This document shows, in pieces, positions 25,604 through 33,938 of a stretch of DNA of 64,000 nucleotides (the first letter of the stretch is position 1; every line of letters starts with the position of its first letter). The notes below the pieces were generated by a model. It was not told the DNA's origin. It searched no databases and saw only the letters and a program-made list of their open reading frames with translations. Where the stretch lies: NCBI GenBank assembly GCA_016709545.1, contig JADJMO010000026.1, positions 70,126-134,125 of the forward strand, in the 5' to 3' direction. The position numbers were made by a program, and so were the translations under genes. Origin of the DNA: Myxococcales bacterium (GTDB lineage Bacteria > Myxococcota_A > Polyangia > Polyangiales > JADJMO01).

Positions 25604-28057
25604 TCAGCTCCGCACGCGCCGCATGTCCGGATCGTAGAGCGGCCGCAGCGAGGCGATCGCCGGGTACCTGCGGCCCGCGACGTCGACCTCCCACGTGCCG
25701 GCCGCGATCCACGCCGCGTCGAGCGGCACCCCGCGCGCGTCGATCATCGCGAGCCCCACCGCGCCGCCGAGCGTGAAGCCGTAGGAGGCCGCGCGCACGT
25801 AGCCCACCTCGACGCCGTCGCGGTGCACGATCTCGGCGTGGAACAGGAGGGGCTCCGGGTCCTTCACGAGCACCTGCAAGAGGCGGCGCGTGAGCGGACC
25901 GGCGGCCTTCTTGGCGAGCACCGCCTCGCGCCCGAGGAACGGCTTCTTGAGGTCGACCGCGAACCCGAGGCCGACGGAGAGGACGTCGTCGGTGTTGTCG
26001 ATGTCGTGCCCGTAGTCGCGATAACCCTTCTCCATGCGGAGGCTCGCGAGGGCCTTGAGGCCGGCGTGGCGGAGACCGAGCGGGTGGCCCGCCTCGACGA
26101 TCCGCTCGTACACGTGCACCGCCTGCTCGGCCGGCACGTAGAGCTCGTAGCCGAGCTCGCCGAGGTAGGTGATGCGCACCGTGAGCACGCGGGCGAACCC
26201 GACGTCGATCTCGCGCGCGGTGCGGAACGGGAACGCCTCGTTGCGGAGGTCCGTCGTGGTGAGCCCCTGCAGGAGCTCGCGCGAGCGCGGACCCTGCACG
26301 TTGATCTGCGCGTAGGCCGAGGTGACGTCGGTGACGAACACGTGGGCGTCGGCCGGGAAGTGCCGGCGCATCCACGCCTCGACGTGGCGGTGCGCGGTGT
26401 CGGAGGCCACCACGAGGAACCGGTCGTCGTCGAGCTTGGTGACGGTGAGATCGGCCTGGATGCCGCCGGCCTCGTCGAGCCACTGTGTGTAGGTGATGAC
26501 GCCCTTCGGCCCGTCGACCCGGTTGGCCGAGAGGTGCTCGAGCAGGCGCCCGGCGTCGCGGCCCTGGACGAGGAACTTGGACATGAACGACATGTCCATG
26601 ACGATCACGCCCTCGCGCGCCGCCTGGTGCTCGGCCTGCCAGTAGGGAAACCAGTTCTGCCGGCCGAACGAGAGCTTCTCGACGCGCGGCTCGACCCCGT
26701 AGGGCGCGAACCAGTCGGGGCCCTCCCAGCCGCTGACGTCCTTGAAATAGGCCCCGTTGGTGGCCAGGCGGTCGTGCAACGCCGAGCGCTTGGCGCCGCG
26801 CGCGGTCATCATCGAGCGCGTCGGGTAGTGGCACTGGTAGACCATGCCGAGCGACTCCACCGTGCGCACGCGGCGGTACTCGGGGTTGCTCTGGTAACGG
26901 TGCAGCCGGGCGATGTCGAAGCCGGTGATGTCGACGTCGGGGCGCCCGGTGAGGATCCAGTGCGCGAGCACGCGCCCGAGGCCGCCGCCGGTGAGGATCC
27001 CGATCGAGTTCATGCCGGCGGCCACGAAGTAGTTGCGCACCTCGGGCGCCTCGCCGACCACGGGCGCGAGGTCGGGGGTGAAGCTCTCGGGCCCGCAGAA
27101 GAACTTGCGCACGCCGACCTCGAGCGAGGCCGGGACGCGGCGCATGGCCTTCTCCACGTAGGGGCCCATGCGATCCCAGTCGGGCGGGATCTCGCCGAAC
27201 GAAAAATCGTCGGGCACGCGGCCCACGTTCCACGGCGCGCAGACCGGCTCGAAGAGGCCGACCATCAGGCCGCCGACCTCCTCGCGGAAGTAGCCGTACG
27301 ACGAAGGGTCCTCGAGCACCGGAAACGACCTGGACAAACCCGGGATCTTGTCGGTGATGAGGTAGTAGTGCTCGGCCGCCTGCAGCGGGACGACGACCCC
27401 GAGCTGCTCGCCGAGCTGCCGCGCCCACATGCCGGTGCAGTTGACGACGACCTCCGCCTCGATGTCGCCGAGCGGGGTGCGCACCCCGCGCACGGCGCCG
27501 TTCTTCACCAGCAGCTCGGTCACCGGCGTGTTCTCGAGCACCGTGACGCCGCCGAGCCGCGCGCCCTTCGCGAGGGCCATCGTGACGTCCACGGGGTTGG
27601 CGCGGCCGTCCCCCTTCACGTAGAAGCCGGCCAGCAGATCGTCCGTGCGCGCGAGCGGGAACAGGTCGTGGATCTCTCGCGGAGAGATCTCCTGGACATC
27701 CACGCCACAATGACGATTGAACGCGGAGACGCGCCGGTATTCTTCGAGCCGGTCCTGGTCGGCCGCCACCTCGATGAACCCCACCGGCTCGAAGCCCGTG
27801 GCGAGCCCGGTCTCGGCCTCGAGGCGCGCGTAGAGATCGCGCGTGTACTTGCGCATCTCGGTCGACGTCTCGGAGGTGGAGCCGAAGGTGACGATGAGGC
27901 CGGCGGCGTGCCAGGTGGTGCCCGACGTGAGGCGATCGCGCTCGAGGAGGACGACCTCGCGGCAACCCATCTTCGCGAGGTGGTAGGCCACCGAGCAGCC
28001 GATGATCCCGCCCCCGACGACGACGACCCGCGCGTGCTTGGGCAAGTGGTCCGGCAT
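25604..28057 (-). CDS. Sarcosine/dimethylglycine dehydrogenase-like FAD enzyme with GcvT domain
   Basis: An 817-residue flavoprotein. The N-terminus has the dinucleotide-binding fold VVVVGGGIIGCSVAYHLAKMG and SGTTWHAAGL, whose His (H50) aligns with the residue that carries covalent FAD in dimethylglycine and sarcosine dehydrogenases. The DAO domain extends to about 370 (NYFVAAGMNSIGILTGGGLG), then a FAO linker region and a GcvT aminomethyltransferase domain (about 430-817; DMSFMSKFLVQGRDAGRLLEHL, GELGYELYVP, GHDIDNTDDVLSVGLGFAVDLKK). Such enzymes oxidatively demethylate N-methyl amino acids and pass the one-carbon unit to tetrahydrofolate. Length is typical. It starts 15 nt after the response regulator's stop on the same strand. 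Confidence 0.9.
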   Translation of the reverse strand: MPDHLPKHARVVVVGGGIIGCSVAYHLAKMGCREVVLLERDRLTSGTTWHAAGLIVTFGSTSETSTEMRKYTRDLYARLEAETGLATGFEPVGFIEVAADQDRLEEYRRVSAFNRHCGVDVQEISPREIHDLFPLARTDDLLAGFYVKGDGRANPVDVTMALAKGARLGGVTVLENTPVTELLVKNGAVRGVRTPLGDIEAEVVVNCTGMWARQLGEQLGVVVPLQAAEHYYLITDKIPGLSRSFPVLEDPSSYGYFREEVGGLMVGLFEPVCAPWNVGRVPDDFSFGEIPPDWDRMGPYVEKAMRRVPASLEVGVRKFFCGPESFTPDLAPVVGEAPEVRNYFVAAGMNSIGILTGGGLGRVLAHWILTGRPDVDITGFDIARLHRYQSNPEYRRVRTVESLGMVYQCHYPTRSMMTARGAKRSALHDRLATNGAYFKDVSGWEGPDWFAPYGVEPRVEKLSFGRQNWFPYWQAEHQAAREGVIVMDMSFMSKFLVQGRDAGRLLEHLSANRVDGPKGVITYTQWLDEAGGIQADLTVTKLDDDRFLVVASDTAHRHVEAWMRRHFPADAHVFVTDVTSAYAQINVQGPRSRELLQGLTTTDLRNEAFPFRTAREIDVGFARVLTVRITYLGELGYELYVPAEQAVHVYERIVEAGHPLGLRHAGLKALASLRMEKGYRDYGHDIDNTDDVLSVGLGFAVDLKKPFLGREAVLAKKAAGPLTRRLLQVLVKDPEPLLFHAEIVHRDGVEVGYVRAASYGFTLGGAVGLAMIDARGVPLDAAWIAAGTWEVDVAGRRYPAIASLRPLYDPDMRRVRS

Positions 28058-28072
28058 GGGCCGGCAGCTTAG

Positions 28073-28630
28073 TCACACCCGGCCGCGGGCGAGGATCTTC
28101 TGCAGGTTCTGGCGGCTGATGCCGAGGAGCGCGGCGGCCTGGGCCTTGTTGCCCTGGGTCCGCGCGAGCGCCTCGAACACCATCGACCGCCGCACGGCGT
28201 CGAGGACGTCGGGCATGTCCCAGGTGCCGACCACGCGCCGCACGACCGCGTCGACCTCGAGGTCCCTGGGGGCTTGCAGCCCCTCGACCACCTCGAGGAT
28301 GTCCTCGGCGGTGAAGGGCTTGGCGATGAACGCGGCCACCCCGGCGCGACCGAGCGCCAGACCTTCTGCCGCCTCCGCGAACCCACTGATCGCGATGACC
28401 GGGGGGGCAGGGTGGAGGTGGGAGGCGGCCCGGGCGACGTCGACCCCGCTCCCGCTTCCGCCGAGCTTCACGTCGGTGATGACCAGATCGACGCCGGTTT
28501 CGAGGGCCGCGATCGCCTCCTGGACCGTTTCGGCCAGGACCAGGTCGGAGCCGAGGCGTGCGAGGATCCTCCCGAGCAGCTTGCGAACAAGCGGCTCGTC
28601 ATCGACGACGAGGATCTTCTTGAAGGGCAC
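28073..28630 (-). CDS. Response regulator with C-terminal Fis-type helix-turn-helix
   Basis: A 185-residue protein: a receiver domain (1-120) with acidic pocket D10-D11, phospho-acceptor D53 (VITDVKLG), the switch residue region IAISGF and the Lys of FIAKPF. After a linker a Fis/NtrC-type DNA-binding helix follows (LARTQGNKAQAAALLGISRQNLQKIL). There is no AAA+ module, so it resembles the PrrA/ActR/RegA class that binds DNA directly without sigma-54. No histidine kinase adjoins it. It is divergent from the FHA sigma-54 activator, with a nested palindrome between them that may be its operator. Confidence 0.88.
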   Translation of the reverse strand: MPFKKILVVDDEPLVRKLLGRILARLGSDLVLAETVQEAIAALETGVDLVITDVKLGGSGSGVDVARAASHLHPAPPVIAISGFAEAAEGLALGRAGVAAFIAKPFTAEDILEVVEGLQAPRDLEVDAVVRRVVGTWDMPDVLDAVRRSMVFEALARTQGNKAQAAALLGISRQNLQKILARGRV

Positions 28631-28682
28631 CTACCAGCACTCCTTGCAGGTGGAGGCGACGACTGCGGGCAATTGAAACCCG

Positions 28683-28733
28683 GTCCACTGTCTTCGTCGA
28701 CGCAACACTTGTTGCATGTCAAAGCGAGTGGAC
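28683..28733. promoter_or_regulatory. Nested palindrome in divergent promoter
   Basis: The inner palindrome GCAACACTTGTTGC (28702-28715, arms GCAACA/TGTTGC) is centred at 28708.5. Outer arms GTCCACT (28683-28689) and AGTGGAC (28727-28733) are centred at 28708, so both are symmetric about the same point within a 155-bp gap between two divergent regulator genes. A binding site for a dimeric or tetrameric regulator (either neighbour) is a reasonable guess. No clear -24/-12 sigma-54 element was found here. Confidence 0.5.
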
Positions 28734-28785
28734 GGCCCTCCGCGGTTCGAGTTGAGCCTGATCGGAAGTGCTGTAGCCTCGCCCC

Positions 28786-30075
28786 ATGGGGGGATCCGAG
28801 ACGGTCGACGACTCGCGGGGGTGGGAGGCCGAGCGCGCGCCGCCGATCCCGGGGGTCGTCGTCGTGGCGACGGCGGGCCAGCCAGTGTGTCGGCCGCTCC
28901 GCCTCGGCGCCGGGCTCGAGCTCGGGAGGGACACGGCGGGCCTCTCCTCGGACGACCGCCTCTCCCGCAAGCACCTGCGCGTCGAGCGGCGTCAGGGCTT
29001 CGTCGTCCACGACCTCGGCAGTCGCAACGGTACCTGGGTGGACGGGGCTCGCGTCACCAGCCCCGTCGCGGCCGAGAGCGGCGCGGTCGTGCGGGGCGGT
29101 CGCACCCTGATGCTCCTCGTCGACGACGTCCAGCCGTTCGAGGCGAGCGGCGTCCACGCCAGCGCGACGGGCGTGGCTGGACCTCGACTCAGCACGGTGT
29201 TCGACGCCATCGCTCGCGCCGCGCTCCAGGCGGGGACCCTGCTGCTCCGTGGCGAGAGCGGCACGGGGAAGGAGCGCGCCGCGCGCGCCTACCACGCGCT
29301 CGGTCCCGCGGCGCTCGGCCCGTTCGTCCCGGTGAACTGCGCCACCCTCCCCGAGGGCGTCGCCGAGCGACTCCTCTTCGGGGCCCGCAAGGGCGCGTTC
29401 TCGGGGGCTACCGACAGCGACGGCCTCGTACGCTCGGCCCACGGAGGAGTGCTGTTCCTCGACGAGATCGGCGAGCTCGAGCTCGAGGTGCAGGCCAAGC
29501 TCCTGCGACTGCTCGAGTCGCGCGAGGTGCTCCCGCTCGGCGCCACCCGCCCCGTGCGGGTCGACGTGCGGTTCGCCTTCGCGACCCACCGGGACCTGCG
29601 CGCCGACACCGCCGCGGGCCGCTTCCGCGCCGACCTGTTCTACCGGATCGAGCAGCCGTGCATCGAGCTCCCGCCGCTGCGCGAGCGTCGCGAGGAGATC
29701 CCTTTCCTCTGCGCGACCGCGAGCTCGTTGCCGCTGCACGCGGCGTTCGTCGAGGCGTGTCTGCTGCGGTCGTGGCCCGGCAACGTGCGGGAGCTGCTGC
29801 GCAACGTGGCGCAGGCGTGCGAGGTCGCCCTCGAGGCCAAGGCGACCGAGGTGCTGGTCGAGCACCTACCCCCCGAGGCGGGGCGCGCGTTCGGCCCGCG
29901 GTCGGAGAGCAGCCTGCTCGGCCCGCGCTCCGAGGGCAGCTCCGAGCGCGAGCCGGATCTCGAGGCGGTGCGCGAGGCCCTGCGCGTGCACGGCGGTAAC
30001 GTCTCGGCGGCCGCGCGCTCCCTCGGCGTGCACCGCACCCAGCTCCGACGCTGGATCGAGCGGTACGCGCTCTAG
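28786..30075 (+). CDS. FHA-domain sigma-54-dependent transcriptional activator
   Basis: A 429-residue enhancer-binding protein. The FHA domain (about 40-105) shows LELGRD, LSRKHLRVE and DLGSRNGTWVDG, which bind phosphothreonine. The AAA+ domain (about 140-335) has Walker A GESGTGKE, the GAFTGA loop in the altered form GAFSGA, Walker B GGVLFLDEIGEL, and arginine-finger region RFRADLFYRIEQ. A Fis-type helix follows at the end (NVSAAARSLGVHRTQLRRWIERY). FHA sensing couples Ser/Thr kinase signals to sigma-54 promoters, a myxobacterial speciality; the kinase at 30630 is a possible source. The start MGGSETVDD is an ATG with no strong Shine-Dalgarno. It ends overlapping the convergent two-helix gene by four bases. 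Confidence 0.9.
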   Translation: MGGSETVDDSRGWEAERAPPIPGVVVVATAGQPVCRPLRLGAGLELGRDTAGLSSDDRLSRKHLRVERRQGFVVHDLGSRNGTWVDGARVTSPVAAESGAVVRGGRTLMLLVDDVQPFEASGVHASATGVAGPRLSTVFDAIARAALQAGTLLLRGESGTGKERAARAYHALGPAALGPFVPVNCATLPEGVAERLLFGARKGAFSGATDSDGLVRSAHGGVLFLDEIGELELEVQAKLLRLLESREVLPLGATRPVRVDVRFAFATHRDLRADTAAGRFRADLFYRIEQPCIELPPLRERREEIPFLCATASSLPLHAAFVEACLLRSWPGNVRELLRNVAQACEVALEAKATEVLVEHLPPEAGRAFGPRSESSLLGPRSEGSSEREPDLEAVREALRVHGGNVSAAARSLGVHRTQLRRWIERYAL

Positions 30076-30482
30076 GCCGCGCGGGCGCCGCTCGACCACG
30101 CCGCGAGCTCGGCGCGCGAACCGACGCCGAGCTTGCGGTAGGCCGAGGCCAGCTGGTTGGCGACGGTCCGCGCGGCGACGCTGCGGCGGGCAGCGATCTC
30201 GCTGTTGCGCAGGCCCACGAGCGCGAGCTGGATCGTCGCGCGCTCGGCGTCGGTGAGGCGGGGATCGTCGTCGCGACGCTCGGGGGAGCCACTCTCGACG
30301 TGCGCGAGGTGCTGGATGAGTTCGAGCCGGGTGCCCAGGTTCATGCGCCGCGCGAGGCGGCACAGGGTGTGCGAGACGACGGACGGCGACAGCTGGAGGT
30401 CGACGGCGATGACCTTGTGGGCCACGCCGAGGCGGGCCAGGTCGGCGATCGCCTGTTCGCGAGGGGTGATGGCGAGGGTCAT
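30072..30482 (-). CDS. Protein made of two LuxR/GerE-type helix-turn-helix domains
   Basis: A 136-residue protein consisting of two GerE-like DNA-binding domains and little else. The first (about 5-60) reads ITPREQAIADLARLGVAHKVIA then LSPSVVSHTLCRLARRMNLGTRLEL; the second (about 78-132) LTDAERATIQLALVGLRNSEIA then VAARTVANQLASAYRKLGVGSRAEL. Both keep the spacing and the final 'K/R-x-x-(L/G)xxxRxEL' of LuxR effector domains. There is no receiver or ligand-binding part. The ATG is at 30480-30482. It is divergent from the kinase-sensor gene (147 nt gap) and converges on the FHA activator. A tandem pair could bind direct-repeat sites as a monomer. Function is inferred from fold only. Confidence 0.82.
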   Translation of the reverse strand: MTLAITPREQAIADLARLGVAHKVIAVDLQLSPSVVSHTLCRLARRMNLGTRLELIQHLAHVESGSPERRDDDPRLTDAERATIQLALVGLRNSEIAARRSVAARTVANQLASAYRKLGVGSRAELAAWSSGARAA

Positions 30483-30629
30483 GGCCTGCCTAGAGCAAGC
30501 GACGGACCGTCGGTGCCAGCCCCGCATTTCCCGGGAAATCAGGCCGTCCCGGCGGGCTCTCGGTGGCACGTCTCCCGGCACGCGTGCCAGTTCCTGTGCC
30601 GGCGTGGAGGTCGATCGTATCCTTCGCCG

Positions 30630-33600
30630 GTGCGGGGGGCGCTCATCGGTTCCGAGCTCGGGGGGCGGTATCGCATCGTCCGTCGGATCGGCGCGGGCGG
30701 GATGGGCACCGTCTACGAGGCCGTCGTCCGCAACACCGGGGCGCGCGTCGCGATCAAGACCCTGCACGCCGGTGAGGGCGGGCACCAGAAGGCCGCCCGT
30801 TTCCGCCGGGAGGCGCGCGCGATCGCGGCGATCGAGCACCCCGCGGTCATCCGCACGTTCGACGTCGGCACCACCGAGGACGGCTCGCCGTACCTCGTCA
30901 TGGAGCTGCTCTCGGGGCGCACCCTCGCGAGCCTCGTCGAGCGCGTCGGCAAGCTCCCGGTCCCGGTGGCCCTCGCGATCGTCGAGCAGGTGCTCGAGGG
31001 CCTCGTCGCCGCGCACGTGGCCGGCGTCGTCCACCGCGACCTGAAGCCCGAGAACGTGTTCCTGCACGTGGGCGCCACCACGACCGGTCCGCGCGCCACG
31101 GTGAAGATCGTCGATTTCGGGATCGCCAAGCTCGTCGAGGGCCTCGAGACCGCGCGGTTGACCGCGACCGGCACCGTGCTCGGGACGCCGGAGTACATGT
31201 CGCCCGAGCAGGCCGCGGGGGGCGCCGTCGACGCGCGCGCCGACGTCTACGCGACGGGTCTCCTCGCCTACGAGATGCTCTGTGGTCGGCGCCCCTACGC
31301 CGACCTGCCGCCGCAGCGGATCTTCGCGGCCATCCTCTCGGGCGCCGCGCCCGCGCTGTCCGAGCGGGACGCGACGCTGCCGCCCAAGATCGTCGCCTGG
31401 GTCGAGCGCGCGATGGCGCGGGACCCAGCGGCTCGCTTCCCGAGCGCCCCCGCGGCCCTCAGCGCGCTCCGGGCCACGTTCGCCGACCAGCGCCTGCAGG
31501 CGGCGATCGCCGAAGCGCGCACGAGCCTCACCGATCTCGTCGACGCCGAGCCGAGCTCACGCGCGGAGCCGCCCACGGTCGGCCAGGTCACCCCGCGCCA
31601 CGAGGCCCACCCGTCGGTCCACATGCAGCGTCGCACCATGGTGACGGCGTTCGTCACCGGCGTGGTGGTCGCCACGGTGATGGACGGGTTCACCCTCGGC
31701 CCGAGCCTGCGTCACCTGCCCTTCTCTCTCCTCGGCACCGGGGCGGGCGTGATGCTCGGATCGATCCTGCTCGGGCTCGCGTGGTCCGCGGTCGCGCTCG
31801 GCGCGCCGATCGCGCGCGTGTCCGAGTCGGCGGGGGCGGTCGTGGCGCTCGGCGCCTCGCAGGCCGTGCACCACTTCTACCTCGCCCTCCTCGCCATCGG
31901 CCCGGGTCTTTCGCCCAACCCCTGGGTGCGCAGCGTCGGGCTCGGCGCCGCCGCGCTCGCGATCCCGGCCGCCTTCGCGCTCACCCGCGGCCAGCTCGGC
32001 GCACGGGCGCACCCGCTCGAGGGCTGGACCTACGCCGCGGCGATCGGCCTCGGCGTCGTGGCGAGCCGCGCGAGCTCGGCGCTGCTCTTCGTCGCGGCGA
32101 TCTCGCTCGTCGTGTCTCTCGGCTCCGCGTGGGCGCTCATCCGCGCCGCGCGCGGCATCACCGACGTGGACCGCGCGCGAAGGGTGCGCAGCACCGCGCT
32201 CGGCCTCGCCCTCCACGGGATCCTCCTCTCGGCGAAGCTCCTGCCCATGCTCGGGGCCACGCTGCAGGTGTTCTCGCTGGTGGGCCTGTTCCCGATCGGC
32301 CTCGTCGCCTACGGCGTGCTCGGCATCGACACGGTCGCGCGCGAGGCCCGGCGCACGACGCAGGCCATCGCGCTGTTCTCCCGCTTCGCGACGATGCTGC
32401 TCGGGGTCTACGTCGCCGCGTTCCTCGTGCTCGCGGCGCAGCACTTCGACAAGCGCACCGACCTGTTCGCGCTCGCGCCGCCGCTCATCACCGCCGCGGT
32501 CGCCCTCGTGCTCGCCTGGCGCATCTTCGCGGTCGAGGCGCCCACCCTGCGCACGTGGCTCACGGGCCTCGCCCTCGGCGCGATGGGCGTGCTCAAGCTC
32601 ACGTGGGCCTACGGGGCGATGGCGCCGATGGGCAACCGCTTCGCGGACGACGCGGGCATCGTCTGGTTCTCGCGTGCGGCAAACACGTGGTTCGTGTTCT
32701 ACCCGCCGCTCGTCGTGCACCTCTGTCGCCTCGTGACCAAGCGCGAGGGCGACCGGTGGGTGCTGTTCACCGCCTATGCGCTGCCGCTGCTCGTGGCGCC
32801 GATCACGCTGTCGGAGGGGTTCTTCCCCAAGGCGCAGACCTTCTGGTTCGGCACCATCGTGCAGGGTGGGTGGGGCTACGCGTTCTTCTACTCCGTGGCC
32901 GGCGGCTGCTTCGCCTACGTGCTCGTGCTCGTGCTCGGCAGCCTCCGCCACGTCGACGGGCCCGACCGCGCGACGCGCCAGCTGGTCGCCGTGGGCCTCA
33001 TCGGCACGAGCGCGCTCCTGATCATGGACGGCGTGCCGGTCGCCGGCACCAGCGTCTACCCGTTCGGCAACTTCGCCTTCGTCCCGCTCGTGGTGCTCGC
33101 GTACGGCCTGCTCCGCGGCGAGATCCCCGAGCTCTCCACGTTCGTGCGCCGTGGCCTCCTGCACACCGCGCTGTCCGCGCTGCTCGCGGTGTGCGCCGGC
33201 GCGCTGCTCGTCAGCGTCCTGCGCTACACCCGCTCGTCGAACCCGCTCGTCGGCGCGACGGCGGCGGTGCTGGTGGTGCTCGTGACCATCGAGCCGCTCC
33301 GTCGCCTCGGTCAGGCCGGCATCGATCGCATCCTCGGCACGCAGTTCGACGACCACGGCGCGATCGAGCGCCTCGGCCGGGTCGCCGGCACGCTCGAGGG
33401 CCCGCGCGCGCTCGCGGACGAGGCGGCGCGCCTGCTCGCCGAGGTGACCCGCGCGCCGCGCGTGGTGGCGCTGCTCGACGACGGAGACGGGAGGCTCACG
33501 AGCGGGTCGCTGCAGCTCCTGCCCGACGACCCGGCGCTGCGCGAGATCCGTCGCACCTCGGCGCCGTTGCGGTGCGGACCGGACGCGACGTTCTCGGTTC

Positions 33601-33938
33601 CCGGTCCGCTCGCCTCGCTCGGTCGGGACCTGATCCTCGTGCCGCTCGGCACCTCGACCGGATTCCTCGGCGCGCTCGTGGTCGCGCCCTCCCGGAGCGA
33701 GCCGCTCGTGGTGCCCGCCGCGCGCCGGTTCCTGCACGCCTACGCGGATCTGGCCGCGCTCCTGGTCGATCGCGCGACCGTCCACGAGCGCGTCGACGAG
33801 GAGGTGGAGCGTCGGACCCGCGCCCTCGCCGAGGTGGTCGCCGAGCTCGAGCGCACGAGCGGGGAGCGCACCCAGACGATCACCGAGGACGAGCCGTCGC
33901 CGGGCGCCGCGGTCACGCTGCAAGAGGGCACGGGCTAG
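30630..33938 (+). CDS. Ser/Thr kinase fused to a multi-TM/GAF sensor module
   Basis: An approximately 1102-residue protein. Residues 10-275 form a Hanks-type kinase with all key motifs (RRIGAGGMGTVYEA, VAIKTL, VHRDLKPENVF, VDFGIAKL, GTPEYMSPEQA). A Pro/Ala linker precedes about twelve hydrophobic segments (about 335-890), then a GAF-like domain (about 910-1050; LADEAARLLAEVTRAPRVVALLDDGDG) and a coiled coil (VDEEVERRTRALAEVVAELERT) of the kind that normally leads into a HisKA dimer helix. No HisKA or HATPase follows; the protein ends soon after. It therefore joins a Ser/Thr kinase to the sensory half of a histidine kinase. I chose the GTG at 30630; no good Shine-Dalgarno is seen, so the start is uncertain. 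Its stop overlaps the convergent nuclease gene. Confidence 0.87.
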   Translation: MRGALIGSELGGRYRIVRRIGAGGMGTVYEAVVRNTGARVAIKTLHAGEGGHQKAARFRREARAIAAIEHPAVIRTFDVGTTEDGSPYLVMELLSGRTLASLVERVGKLPVPVALAIVEQVLEGLVAAHVAGVVHRDLKPENVFLHVGATTTGPRATVKIVDFGIAKLVEGLETARLTATGTVLGTPEYMSPEQAAGGAVDARADVYATGLLAYEMLCGRRPYADLPPQRIFAAILSGAAPALSERDATLPPKIVAWVERAMARDPAARFPSAPAALSALRATFADQRLQAAIAEARTSLTDLVDAEPSSRAEPPTVGQVTPRHEAHPSVHMQRRTMVTAFVTGVVVATVMDGFTLGPSLRHLPFSLLGTGAGVMLGSILLGLAWSAVALGAPIARVSESAGAVVALGASQAVHHFYLALLAIGPGLSPNPWVRSVGLGAAALAIPAAFALTRGQLGARAHPLEGWTYAAAIGLGVVASRASSALLFVAAISLVVSLGSAWALIRAARGITDVDRARRVRSTALGLALHGILLSAKLLPMLGATLQVFSLVGLFPIGLVAYGVLGIDTVAREARRTTQAIALFSRFATMLLGVYVAAFLVLAAQHFDKRTDLFALAPPLITAAVALVLAWRIFAVEAPTLRTWLTGLALGAMGVLKLTWAYGAMAPMGNRFADDAGIVWFSRAANTWFVFYPPLVVHLCRLVTKREGDRWVLFTAYALPLLVAPITLSEGFFPKAQTFWFGTIVQGGWGYAFFYSVAGGCFAYVLVLVLGSLRHVDGPDRATRQLVAVGLIGTSALLIMDGVPVAGTSVYPFGNFAFVPLVVLAYGLLRGEIPELSTFVRRGLLHTALSALLAVCAGALLVSVLRYTRSSNPLVGATAAVLVVLVTIEPLRRLGQAGIDRILGTQFDDHGAIERLGRVAGTLEGPRALADEAARLLAEVTRAPRVVALLDDGDGRLTSGSLQLLPDDPALREIRRTSAPLRCGPDATFSVPGPLASLGRDLILVPLGTSTGFLGALVVAPSRSEPLVVPAARRFLHAYADLAALLVDRATVHERVDEEVERRTRALAEVVAELERTSGERTQTITEDEPSPGAAVTLQEGTG

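Noticed and set aside
21159..28076. A continuous minus-strand frame of about 2300 residues.
   Set aside because: Only its end (from the ATG at 22220) is the FecR-like lipoprotein; the rest is a shadow of the phosphatase, polymerase and oxidoreductase genes in another frame.
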